A stretch of DNA of 28,747 bases, taken from the NCBI GenBank assembly GCA_964389755.1, contig CAYMEW010000043.1, forward strand, positions 1-28,747, in the 5' to 3' direction. A model generated the notes under the pieces. The model saw nothing but the letters and a program-made list of their open reading frames with translations, ran no database searches and had not been told where the DNA came from. Position numbers and translations under genes: made by a program. The stretch is from JBBSUQ01 sp964389755 (lineage in GTDB: Bacteria; Bacteroidota; Bacteroidia; Flavobacteriales_D; Crocinitomicaceae). Positions within the stretch are counted from its first letter, which is position 1. Every line of letters begins with the position of its first letter. Of this stretch, positions 16,911-24,265 are shown piece after piece.

Positions 16911-18023
16911 TTGAAGTCCTTGAAATCGGTTTTGTCACATACAAAAGTTATGATGCTTGCCTGCCTGTTAGTCACGGGAAGCACGCTCGCCCAAACTTCC
17001 GATTCAATTCCTCAAAAGCGTTTTAAGATCAACGGTTTTCCTTTTGTGTATTACACACCGGAGACCAGTTTTTCATTTGGAGCAGCAGGCCTGTTTACCT
17101 TTAACTTTAAGAACGATTCCATTGGCGCACGTCCTTCCACGCTGACACCGGGAGCCGCTTATACCCTGAATAACCAGGTCCTGTTTTACGTGCCTTTTAC
17201 TTTGTTAATGCAAAATGATAATTACCGCATCACCGGTGAGATCGGGTATTACAAATACACGTATTTTTATTACGGAACGGGCAATAACATTCCATCTGAC
17301 GGCAGCAGCCGTGAACAATACGACGTCAGTTTCCCGCGTCTGCGCTTATCGCTGTACAAGCGCCTCTCAAAACACATTTTTGCAGGACTGAAATACAATT
17401 TCGACGATTATTTCGGACTCAAGTACAAGGCTGACGGACAACTCATCGAGAAGAAACCGAATGGTTTTGACGGAGGTATAAATTCAGGTGCGGGCGTCGG
17501 AGCGATCTTCGATTCAAGAGATAACATTTATTATCCGCGGAAAGGCGTTTTCATAGAAGCGGGAACGACCTTTGACGATCCGGCACTTGGAAGTAACTAC
17601 CGGTTTTCCAAAACAACGCTTGACGGTTCCTGGTTTCGCTCACTGGCGCCAAAATCCGTATTAGGACTGAATGCGTATATCCAGTATAACGAAGGACAGG
17701 TTCCCTATTACCTGCTCGGTTTTCTTGGAGGTAGCAAACGGATGCGTGGCATTTTCGAAGGACGTTACCGCGATAAAATAGCCCTGCAGGCGCAAGCAGA
17801 ATTGAGGCAGGAAATTTTTAAGAATTTCGGACTGGTATTGTTCCTGGGAAGTGGCGTCGTGAGTAATGAATTTGCCGGCCTGAGACTTGATAATTTGCGT
17901 TTTGCAGGTGGTACGGGATTGCGTTACAAACTGAACAAAAAAGAGCACATAAACGTTCGGCTCGATGTAGGATTTTCCAAATACGGAATCCTGCCTTACC
18001 TGACAATTGGAGAAGCATTTTAA
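16911..18023 (+). CDS. BamA/TamA-family outer-membrane beta-barrel (surface antigen D15-like)
   Basis: A protein of about 370 residues with a signal peptide ending in GSTLAQ, then a beta-barrel of the bacterial surface antigen family without POTRA domains. Typical segments are 'FPFVYYTPETSFSFGAAGLF', 'GAGVGAIFDSRDNIYYPRKGVFIEAG' (the D-x-R-D-x-x-x-P-x-x-G signature), 'LGGSKRMRGIFEGRYRDKIALQAQAELRQ' and a C-terminal Phe, as in outer-membrane barrels. The start is uncertain: TTG at 16911 or 16920 gives a signal peptide with a basic n-region, while the first ATG at 16950 leaves only 15 residues before the cleavage site. It sits 13 nt upstream of the DUF547 gene and probably shares its transcript. 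Confidence 0.85.
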   Translation: MKSLKSVLSHTKVMMLACLLVTGSTLAQTSDSIPQKRFKINGFPFVYYTPETSFSFGAAGLFTFNFKNDSIGARPSTLTPGAAYTLNNQVLFYVPFTLLMQNDNYRITGEIGYYKYTYFYYGTGNNIPSDGSSREQYDVSFPRLRLSLYKRLSKHIFAGLKYNFDDYFGLKYKADGQLIEKKPNGFDGGINSGAGVGAIFDSRDNIYYPRKGVFIEAGTTFDDPALGSNYRFSKTTLDGSWFRSLAPKSVLGLNAYIQYNEGQVPYYLLGFLGGSKRMRGIFEGRYRDKIALQAQAELRQEIFKNFGLVLFLGSGVVSNEFAGLRLDNLRFAGGTGLRYKLNKKEHINVRLDVGFSKYGILPYLTIGEAF

Positions 18024-18036
18024 AAAACACAAACAG

Positions 18037-18789
18037 ATGAAAAAAATTATTGCAATTACTTTATTTCTCGTAACCGTTTCAAACCTGTGGGCCGCGAACG
18101 GCCCGGAAACCCTTTCCGTAAATTATTTTGAAGCAGTCAGACAACAGGATGAAGCCCGGATCATGAAATGCGAAACCGACTTAAGGCTGCTGGACCTGGA
18201 ATACCTGCACGATGAACTTGATACGGACAACGAAAAGCTCGCATTTTGGATCAATATTTACAACACCTCCGTACAGCGTATTCTTTCACAGAATCCGGAT
18301 TTGTATAAAGACCGCGGCGCATTTTTTAAAATGAAACGCATCAACGTGGGTGGCCGCATGCTGAGTTTTGACGATATCGAACACGGAATAATCCGGCATT
18401 CGCGCACGAAGTGGAGCTGGGGCTACATTCACAACCTGTTTCCCGGACGTTTTGAGCGCCGGAACCGGGTTCAGCGTACCGAGCCGCGCATCCATTTTGC
18501 GTTAAACTGCGGTGCCAAAGACTGTCCGCCGATCTTCGCTTACCACAGCGATAAACTGGATCAAGAACTGGACATGAGCAACAAAATGTACCTGGAAAAG
18601 CATCATAAGATCGAATCGGATGCTATTTATGCGCCTTCCCTGATGAGTTGGTTCCGTGCCGATTTCGGTGGAAAAGACGGGGGGAAAGAATTCCTGAAAA
18701 AGTACGGCATTATTTCGGAGCAGGACATGGATAAAGAACTGCGCTTCCTCGATTACGACTGGACACTTTCGTTGGGGAATTATCGTTAG
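18037..18789 (+). CDS. Exported DUF547 domain protein
   Basis: A 250-residue protein with a signal peptide (MKKIIAITLFLVTVSNLWA). An in-frame ATG at 18007 would add ten Lys/His-rich residues and overlap the barrel gene, so 18037 is preferred. DUF547 hallmarks are visible: KLAFWINIYNTSV (about 62-74), 'GGRMLSFDDIEHGIIR' (about 105-120), 'RIHFALNCGAKDCPPI' (about 150-165) and a C-terminal region with 'YAPSLMSWFRADFGG'. The family's biochemical role is unknown; the conserved Cys/His pattern hints at an enzyme, possibly with papain-like ancestry, but that is speculation. It closes the barrel/DUF547 transcript and is followed by a terminator. Confidence 0.9.
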   Translation: MKKIIAITLFLVTVSNLWAANGPETLSVNYFEAVRQQDEARIMKCETDLRLLDLEYLHDELDTDNEKLAFWINIYNTSVQRILSQNPDLYKDRGAFFKMKRINVGGRMLSFDDIEHGIIRHSRTKWSWGYIHNLFPGRFERRNRVQRTEPRIHFALNCGAKDCPPIFAYHSDKLDQELDMSNKMYLEKHHKIESDAIYAPSLMSWFRADFGGKDGGKEFLKKYGIISEQDMDKELRFLDYDWTLSLGNYR

Positions 18790-18810
18790 ATTTCTAAAAA
18801 GAGTAACTGA

Positions 18811-18840
18811 AAAAGGCAGGATGTGATCGTCCTGCCTTTT
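18811..18840. terminator. Bidirectional terminator between convergent genes
   Basis: AAAAGGCAGG (18811-18820) and CCTGCCTTTT (18831-18840) pair perfectly over 10 bp around a 10-nt loop. The T run is on one strand and the A run on the other, so it can serve both the DUF547 gene (plus strand) and the T9SS gene (minus strand, stop at 18864). Confidence 0.92.
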
Positions 18841-18863
18841 CTTGTATTTTAAAAGTTCCGGTA

Positions 18864-20939
18864 TTAGCGGATTACCAGTTTTTGCGTTTTAAAACTGTCC
18901 GTGTTTTTCACAAAATACAGTCCGGGCGCAAGATGCTCAACTGAAATTTCCAACTCGGAATCGGTAGCCACTGAAAATCGGCTCAGTTCTTCTCCGGCAG
19001 CGTTCAGGAGCACGAAACGGCCGCCTACGGGCGTAAATATTACGAAGCGATCTTTTGCAGGGTTCGGTGAGATTCGGAAGCCGGCGGCAGCCTGGAGTTC
19101 ATTGAGTCCGCCGGTTTCTTCCGTAAGTGAAACACATTCCGATGTATCCGTACAATTATTCACGGTGATCACAACGGCAAAATTCGCCGTAATGTTTGTT
19201 GTAAACGTACTGTCATTAGCGCCACTTACAGGTGAATTATCCGAGCAATTGATCCACTGGTAGCTTGCCCCCGGTACTGATGCAACGGACGCTGTCTGTG
19301 AGTTTGAAGAAACGCTAACCGCGGTCGGGATACTGTCGAGAACGGTGAGGTTCGTTATCACGATACTGTCACAGGCGCCCGAAGCAAGCGTATCGGAATA
19401 GTTTCCGGAAACGGTATATGTACTTGTGCCTACTGTGAGACTTTCCCCATAACAAATTGTCGTGTCGACCGTGACGGTTACATCGTTACAATGTAAAGTA
19501 TTACCGAAGTTAGCACGGAGGTACACGGAATGTGCAAAAGTACTACCGAAGGTTTCCGCGTTTGTCCACGGCTGCCCTGTCCAGGAGGTCCACACAGTTC
19601 CCGGTGTGAATTTTTCCGTGGTTCTGATCAGTTGAAGCGTAGAATCGAACTCAACCGCGGTGATCACGTAATCGCCGGGAGCGAGGATTAGTTCGTCGTT
19701 CATTGGAACGGTGTAAACAGCCGCCGCTGTAGTTGAATAAGGTATTGTATCCGTGTATCCGATTACCTGATTCGGTGTTCCGGATGCCATGTCCCAGATC
19801 AGCGCCGTAATAGACTGGTTGGTGTAACCGCCATTAAACCCAAGTGTAACGGAAGTAAGCGTGTCCTGCGTATCTATGTGGAAAGTCTGACCGATGTATC
19901 CGTCGCCTGCACCAATTCCGATTGTACCGTTCGTATTCTCATTATCGCGTGCGAAGGTTGAATCGGTGATAATGATCGAAGTTGTCAGTGAATCATTCGT
20001 ACCATCTTCATCCGTTTCATCGATGGTGACGTGGTAGACGAAACTGAACGTGTCTGCAACGGCCGGGGCGAAAGTTGTGCTTGTCGTCAGTGTCATATTT
20101 GCGCCGGCCGTAATGGTTGTTGGTGCACTGGACGAACTAAATACCTGAGTATTCGCAGAATTGTAAACGTCTACCTGAAGCATTACATTCGTGATATCCT
20201 GCGCACCGTTGTTGCTTACGTTTCCTTCGAGAACGAACGACGGGTTCTGCGGAAGTGGAATTTGCGTGTACTCGCTCAGTTCGGCGGTGGCAGTCAGTTC
20301 TGCATCATAATTTGACATGGCAGAAACTTCGATGTCGTCAATCACGAGTATAAATTTGTCGGAAGAGTTGTTTCGGAATGCGATCCATACGGATTCGCCG
20401 GCATAAGTTGCCAGGTTTACCGAATGGGAAGTCCAGGCAGAACTTTCGGACGCCGTACTGAAAAGAACGGTCGAATTAGTCACCTGGTTCCCGATAGCTC
20501 CTGATCCTCCGGTAGGACCGCCGGGCGTGGAACTTTGTGTCATGATACGCACTTCGTAACCGTCCAGGTAGGACGGATCGTAAGCAACGGCATTCCAGGT
20601 CAGTTCCGAATTGGCGGGAAGCGGTCCGATCAGTGGTGTCCACATCCAGTCATCGGCACTACCTGATGGTGAATAGTAAGAGGTGCTAAGAGCCGCTGAA
20701 TCGCTTACATTAAACTTGAAGTCTTCACGACGTACCCAGGCCTGATTGACATAGGAAACGCTCGTATTCGGAGAAGCATTGTCCACATTACGAAGCAGCC
20801 ATCCGTTCGGGAAAGCATACGTTCCGGCTCCGCCCGTTGTAGCGCCCGGAATGCCGTCGAAATCTTCACTGAAAATGGTTTGGGTCCACGTAAGTGGTGC
20901 CAGCAGCAGAGCACCGGCCATACGTAGAATTGTTTTCAT
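18864..20939 (-). CDS. Choice-of-anchor J / cleaved-adhesin secreted protein with T9SS sorting domain
   Basis: A 691-residue surface protein with a signal peptide (MKTILRMAGALLLAPLTWTQ). Residues about 22-215 form a choice-of-anchor J/cleaved-adhesin jelly-roll ('FSEDFDG', 'DDWMWTPLIG', 'WIAFRNNSSDKFILVIDDIEV'). A CARDB-like region (about 215-330) and another beta domain (about 335-480) follow. Next is a repeat of the 'TICYGESLTVGTSTYTVSG' and 'GACDSIVITNLTV' type that is frequent in Bacteroidota gliding and surface proteins. The last 75 residues (FRISPNPAKDRF ... LAPGLYFVK ... KLVIR) form a T9SS type A sorting domain. It is Thr/Ser-rich, as expected for an adhesin. It is transcribed alone, divergent from the methionine operon. 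The ligand is unknown. Confidence 0.88.
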   Translation of the reverse strand: MKTILRMAGALLLAPLTWTQTIFSEDFDGIPGATTGGAGTYAFPNGWLLRNVDNASPNTSVSYVNQAWVRREDFKFNVSDSAALSTSYYSPSGSADDWMWTPLIGPLPANSELTWNAVAYDPSYLDGYEVRIMTQSSTPGGPTGGSGAIGNQVTNSTVLFSTASESSAWTSHSVNLATYAGESVWIAFRNNSSDKFILVIDDIEVSAMSNYDAELTATAELSEYTQIPLPQNPSFVLEGNVSNNGAQDITNVMLQVDVYNSANTQVFSSSSAPTTITAGANMTLTTSTTFAPAVADTFSFVYHVTIDETDEDGTNDSLTTSIIITDSTFARDNENTNGTIGIGAGDGYIGQTFHIDTQDTLTSVTLGFNGGYTNQSITALIWDMASGTPNQVIGYTDTIPYSTTAAAVYTVPMNDELILAPGDYVITAVEFDSTLQLIRTTEKFTPGTVWTSWTGQPWTNAETFGSTFAHSVYLRANFGNTLHCNDVTVTVDTTICYGESLTVGTSTYTVSGNYSDTLASGACDSIVITNLTVLDSIPTAVSVSSNSQTASVASVPGASYQWINCSDNSPVSGANDSTFTTNITANFAVVITVNNCTDTSECVSLTEETGGLNELQAAAGFRISPNPAKDRFVIFTPVGGRFVLLNAAGEELSRFSVATDSELEISVEHLAPGLYFVKNTDSFKTQKLVIR

Positions 20940-21087
20940 CTGGAATAAATTTTGCGCGAAGATAGTGCATTCTTCTCAAGAAAATTTTTCGTGAATATTT
21001 AAAAGATGTCAGTCAGATTTTAATTCTGATAATCAGATTTTTATGTATTTTAACTAAGTTTAATTCTAATTTTTTTAGAAAAAACAG
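20940..21087. other. AT-rich divergent intergenic spacer
   Basis: This is about 150 nt between the start of the adhesin gene (minus) and the methionine-operon promoter (plus). It is very AT-rich and holds a weak minus-strand -7-like sequence (TATCTTCG, 20964-20957). It also has short repeats around TCAGATTTT (21009-21040) and a small inverted repeat TTCTA/TAGAA. I see no gene in it. Confidence 0.5.
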
Positions 21088-21119
21088 TTGCGAATTCGGA
21101 AAATTTTACGGTAGCTTTG
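21088..21119 (+). promoter_or_regulatory. Promoter of the methionine operon
   Basis: TTG at 21088-21090 and TAGCTTTG at 21112-21119, 21 nt apart, match the Bacteroidota -33/-7 consensus exactly. It is the best promoter match in the window. Transcription from about 21125 gives a leader of roughly 380 nt that carries the riboswitch and the leader ORF. Confidence 0.7.
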
Positions 21120-21150
21120 TGACATCCTTTCCACAGGACGTGTGGATCGA

Positions 21151-21277
21151 ATTTATACAGAAGAGGGGAGAGACAGGCTCTTTGATCCTCTGGCAACCAA
21201 CTTTAAGTCCGTCAGCTGACGGGTTGGAAAACCGGTGCCAATTCCTGATACTGACGCTGTTGTCAGAGAATATAAAT
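21151..21277 (+). ncRNA. SAM-I (S-box) riboswitch
   Basis: The sequence carries the S-box core. P1 is a perfect 7-bp pair, ATTTATA (21151-21157) with TATAAAT (21271-21277). Next come GGGGAGAGACAGGCTC and the conserved TGGCAACC. P3 pairs CCAAC with GTTGG, with a perfect inner stem CCGTCAG/CTGACGG. The conserved GGTGCCAATTCC follows, and P4 pairs CTGAC with GTCAG, then AGAGAAT. This class binds S-adenosylmethionine and lowers expression of methionine genes. It precedes metX, as expected. No classical intrinsic terminator follows immediately: the riboswitch is followed 9 nt later by a small leader ORF, so SAM binding may act on that ORF or on a structure further downstream. Confidence 0.93.
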
Positions 21278-21286
21278 GAATGAGTC

Positions 21287-21403
21287 ATGAAAGAACAACT
21301 GACATTTCCCGATCTGCAAATTCCGGTTACCGTTCCGGAGAAATTCCTTCTAGAATCTTACAATTTTCGCATGCATAGCTATTGCATGTGTTGCTGTTGC
21401 TGA
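21287..21403 (+). CDS. Cys-rich leader peptide (ends C-M-C-C-C-C)
   Basis: A 38-codon ORF starts 9 nt after riboswitch P1 and ends RMHSYCMCCCC-stop. The final codons are TGC ATG TGT TGC TGT TGC TGA (21383-21403). An inner ATG at 21371 would give a ten-residue peptide with the same end. Five Cys codons and one Met codon right before the stop, upstream of a sulfur amino-acid operon, fit a leader peptide in which a ribosome stalls when Cys-tRNA (or Met-tRNA) is scarce. The Cys codons lie in the 3' arm of one hairpin and at the base of another. The first 28 residues (MKEQLTFPDLQIPVTVPEK...) are not Cys-rich. Regulation by Cys is known for polycysteine leader ORFs in mycobacteria; extending it to this case is inference. 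Confidence 0.72.
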   Translation: MKEQLTFPDLQIPVTVPEKFLLESYNFRMHSYCMCCCC

Positions 21404-21460
21404 TTATTCCGGCTTCAGCATAAACGCATTCGTCATCCCAGGGCCCGGGACGTCCGAATG
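21368..21460 (+). promoter_or_regulatory. Three-hairpin attenuator-like region after the Cys codons
   Basis: Hairpin 1 pairs CGCATGCA (21368-21375) with TGCATGTG (21383-21390), 8 bp with one G-T pair; its 3' arm holds the first Cys and Met codons. Hairpin 2 pairs TGCTGA (21398-21403, last Cys codon plus stop) with TCAGCA (21415-21420). Hairpin 3 pairs CATTCG (21427-21432) with CGAATG (21455-21460) and has a GC-rich inner CCC/GGG stem. A T7 run follows only 18 nt later, so a classical intrinsic terminator is not clear. Ribosome position on the Cys codons would decide which hairpins 1 and 2 form. Confidence 0.5.
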
Positions 21461-21502
21461 ATTCCAAAATACCTCCATTTTTTTATTTCAAATTTCAACA
21501 TT

Positions 21503-22618
21503 ATGCCAGTCAAATTGCAGGCTGATACGCTGCCGGTTCATGCAGTGCCAAACAAGAAAAAATATCGTATAAGCTCCGGGGAACTGGTGCTTGAGAACGG
21601 GGAACTGATCGAAAGGCTCGATATTACATTCCATACTTTCGGAAAACTAAACGCGGATCGTTCGAATGTGGTGTGGGTTAGCCATGCGCTCACTGCGAAT
21701 TCGGATGTGAGTGAGTGGTGGCCACAGTTCGTTGGACCGGGTAAGATGCTTGATACGGAACGTGATTTCATTGTTTGTGCAAACGCGCTGGGATCCTGCT
21801 ACGGAACTACCGGCCCGCTCAGTGCAGAACTTCCCGAAAATCAACGGGGACTTAATTTCCCGCAATTTACCATCCGTGATATGGTGATGGCGCACCACCG
21901 CGTGGCCGAATTCCTGGAGATCGACACGATACGGCTACTCGTGGGAGCTTCGCAAGGAGGCCAGCAAGCGCTGGAGTGGGCGATCATGGAACCGAAGCGC
22001 TTTAAAAATATGCTTTTACTGGCTACCAATGCGGTGCATTCGGCTTACGGGAAGGCATTCAACGAATCCCAACGGCTGGCATTGAAAAGCGATCGCAGTT
22101 TCCTGGAGAATGATCCGAGAGGCGGAAGGTCCGGACTCATTGCCGCGCGAAGTATTGCCTTGCTGAGTTATCGTTCGTATGACGGTTACCGGCGGACGCA
22201 GACGGATGCAGATGCCGAACGTACGACCGGATTTGCCGCTGCTTCCTACCAACGTTACCAGGGCGAAAAACTCGCTGCCCGCTTCAATGCATTCTCGTAC
22301 TATCGCCTGACACAGGCAATGGATTCACATCACGTGGGGCGTAACCGGAAGTCAGCCGAAACGGCTTTACAACTGATCCGGGCGCGAACACTGGTAATCG
22401 GTATTGATTCGGACCTGCTTTTTCCCTTAAACGAACAGCAGTTCCTTGCCCGGTGGATACCCGAAAGTCATTTTGCGCGCATCCATTCGGATTTCGGGCA
22501 CGACGGTTTCCTGCTCGAATGCACGCAGATCACGGACTGTGTATCCGATTTTTTGTACAACGACTTTAATGCGTTCAAACAAACCATTTTTAAAAAACAA
22601 CAGAAACAATTGCTATGA
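21503..22618 (+). CDS. metX: Homoserine O-acetyltransferase
   Basis: A 371-residue alpha/beta-hydrolase that acylates homoserine (normally from acetyl-CoA) for methionine synthesis. Visible motifs: 'NALGSCYGTTGP' (about residues 94-105), the nucleophile elbow VGASQGGQQALEW with Ser about 150, 'GIDSDLLFP' with the catalytic Asp, and HDGFLLE with the catalytic His near the C-terminus. The frame opens earlier at 21458, inside the leader hairpin, but the ATG at 21503 fits the family N-terminus better. Some MetX proteins use succinyl-CoA; sequence alone does not settle the acyl donor. It is the first gene of the SAM-riboswitch operon and overlaps hom by 4 nt. Confidence 0.94.
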   Translation: MPVKLQADTLPVHAVPNKKKYRISSGELVLENGELIERLDITFHTFGKLNADRSNVVWVSHALTANSDVSEWWPQFVGPGKMLDTERDFIVCANALGSCYGTTGPLSAELPENQRGLNFPQFTIRDMVMAHHRVAEFLEIDTIRLLVGASQGGQQALEWAIMEPKRFKNMLLLATNAVHSAYGKAFNESQRLALKSDRSFLENDPRGGRSGLIAARSIALLSYRSYDGYRRTQTDADAERTTGFAAASYQRYQGEKLAARFNAFSYYRLTQAMDSHHVGRNRKSAETALQLIRARTLVIGIDSDLLFPLNEQQFLARWIPESHFARIHSDFGHDGFLLECTQITDCVSDFLYNDFNAFKQTIFKKQQKQLL

Positions 22619-23844
22619 GTAAAACTTTAAATATCGGCCTGTTCGGCTATGGCTGCGTGGGCAGGGGACTGTACGAAGTCCTCAACCGTTCCGGACTTTT
22701 TGACTCGCATATCCGGCACATTGTCGTGAAAGATCCTGCAAAAAGCAGGAACCTGCCAGCCGATCGTTTTGCGTATGATCCGGAAGTGATCCTCTCGGAC
22801 TCTTCGGTGAACGTGGTCGTGGAACTGATCAATGACAGTGAAGCGGCGTTTGCAATCGTAAGTGAAGCACTGCGACGTGGGAAACACGTGGTGTCTGCCA
22901 ATAAAAAACTGGTAGCCGAACACCAGGATGCACTCGTTCGCCTGGCGCGTGAAAACAGGGTTAGCTTCTTATACGAGGCTGCCGTGGCCGGTTCTATTCC
23001 CATTCTCCGGAACCTCGAGGAATATTACAATAACGATTCGCTGTCTTCCGTGACCGGGATCGTCAATGGTACCTGCAACTACATCCTCACACAGTTCGAC
23101 CGGGGAATCGATTATAAAGAAGCGTTGGCAGAAGCGCAGGAAAAAGGCTTTGCCGAAACGGATCCCACGCTCGATGTGGACGGATTCGATGCGCGTTTCA
23201 AACTGTGCCTGTTGATCCGGCATGCTTTCGGTACGCTTGTACAGCCGGAAGAACTGGTACATGTGGGGATCAGGAACATTTCGGGAGAGGACATTCGTTT
23301 TGCGCGTGAAAAAGGCCTGCGAATCCGCTTACTGGCGCACGTGGAGCGACTGGGTGATCAGTTGTTTTCATTTGTTGCACCCCATTTCGTAAGGCCGGGT
23401 GATTTTGCATTCGGAATCCGGGAGGAATTCAATGCGGTGCAGGTTCAGGGTGCTTTTGCCGATACGCAACTCTTCACCGGGAAGGGTGCGGGTAGTCTTC
23501 CGACAGCGGCGGCAGTACTCTCGGATGTTTCTGCGCTGCGTTACGATTACCGGTATGAATACCGGAAGTCAGAAGGAAAGGTACCGGAATTAAGTGCCGA
23601 TTTTTACGTGAAGATCTATGCGGGGTCGGCAAATTCCGGGAAAGTGGATGAAATTCCCTTTTTGCTCGAAGAGGAACGCTTTCGCAGTACTCGCTATACT
23701 TACCGGACCGGTTGGATCCGTTTTGCGGATCTTCTGAATACGGATTTTAATTCACGGCAGGATTTGAGCGTACTGGTACTTCCCGATGGTATCCGGCAGG
23801 AACTTCCGTCATTTGTTTCAGAAACTGAAAACGCACTGGTATGA
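22615..23844 (+). CDS. hom: Homoserine dehydrogenase
   Basis: A 409-residue monofunctional enzyme that reduces aspartate semialdehyde to homoserine with NAD(P)H. N-terminal nucleotide-binding GYGCVGRGLYEVL (about 10-22), 'GKHVVSANKKLVAEH' (about 90-104), 'YEAAVAGSIPIL' and 'GIVNGTCNYILTQF' (about 145-158), and the catalytic region 'GFAETDPTLDVDGFDARFKL' are all present. There is no aspartokinase domain. The C-terminal 80 residues are ACT-like in position but weakly conserved, so feedback control by an amino acid is uncertain. Its ATG overlaps the metX stop and its stop overlaps the OsmC-family start (both ATGA), which points to coupled translation. A methionine-specific copy would explain its place here. 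Confidence 0.95.
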   Translation: MSKTLNIGLFGYGCVGRGLYEVLNRSGLFDSHIRHIVVKDPAKSRNLPADRFAYDPEVILSDSSVNVVVELINDSEAAFAIVSEALRRGKHVVSANKKLVAEHQDALVRLARENRVSFLYEAAVAGSIPILRNLEEYYNNDSLSSVTGIVNGTCNYILTQFDRGIDYKEALAEAQEKGFAETDPTLDVDGFDARFKLCLLIRHAFGTLVQPEELVHVGIRNISGEDIRFAREKGLRIRLLAHVERLGDQLFSFVAPHFVRPGDFAFGIREEFNAVQVQGAFADTQLFTGKGAGSLPTAAAVLSDVSALRYDYRYEYRKSEGKVPELSADFYVKIYAGSANSGKVDEIPFLLEEERFRSTRYTYRTGWIRFADLLNTDFNSRQDLSVLVLPDGIRQELPSFVSETENALV

Positions 23845-24263
23845 GCAAACAAACCATTTCTGAACATGGCCGCTTAAACCTTCAGCTGGTAGAGGATCCC
23901 TTCGTACTAAGTCTAAATAACGGTTCGGGAACGGCTATTTTGATCGATGCTGCACCCGAAATCGGGGGGAAGGGAAAAGGCTTGCGGCCGATGGAGTTAC
24001 TGGCCGGTTCCCTTGCGGCCTGTATGGCGATCGACATCCTGAACGTGCTTCGCAAGAAGCGAAAACTAATTTCCGATTTTCGCATCAGCGTGGAAAGCAT
24101 CCGCAGTACCGGGATCCCCGCGGTGTATAAAGAACTGATCCTCCGGATAGCGGGAGAAGGAGTAAGCAAGGCAGAGCTCCTGGAAATCGCTGAACTGGTA
24201 CTGGAGAAATACTGTTCGGTGGCCGCTTCGCTTCATCCCGGAATAAGCATTAAACTCATTTGA
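23841..24263 (+). CDS. OsmC/Ohr-family protein in the methionine operon
   Basis: A 140-residue cytosolic protein of the OsmC/YhfA branch. It has the two conserved redox cysteines: C61 in AGSLAACMAIDILNVLRKK and C125 in VLEKYCSVAASLHPG. Family members reduce organic hydroperoxides through this Cys pair, or remain uncharacterised (the YhfA type). Its start overlaps the hom stop by 4 nt and its stop lies 2 nt before the metZ ATG, so it is firmly part of the operon. That context suggests a role in sulfide, persulfide or thiol redox chemistry linked to sulfhydrylation; this is inference. Confidence 0.9.
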   Translation: MSKQTISEHGRLNLQLVEDPFVLSLNNGSGTAILIDAAPEIGGKGKGLRPMELLAGSLAACMAIDILNVLRKKRKLISDFRISVESIRSTGIPAVYKELILRIAGEGVSKAELLEIAELVLEKYCSVAASLHPGISIKLI

Positions 24264-24265
24264 TC

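Noticed and set aside
21458..21502. Upstream ATG of metX at 21458
   Set aside because: It lies inside the leader hairpin and adds 15 residues (MIPKYLHFFIS...) that are atypical of MetX. The ATG at 21503 fits better.
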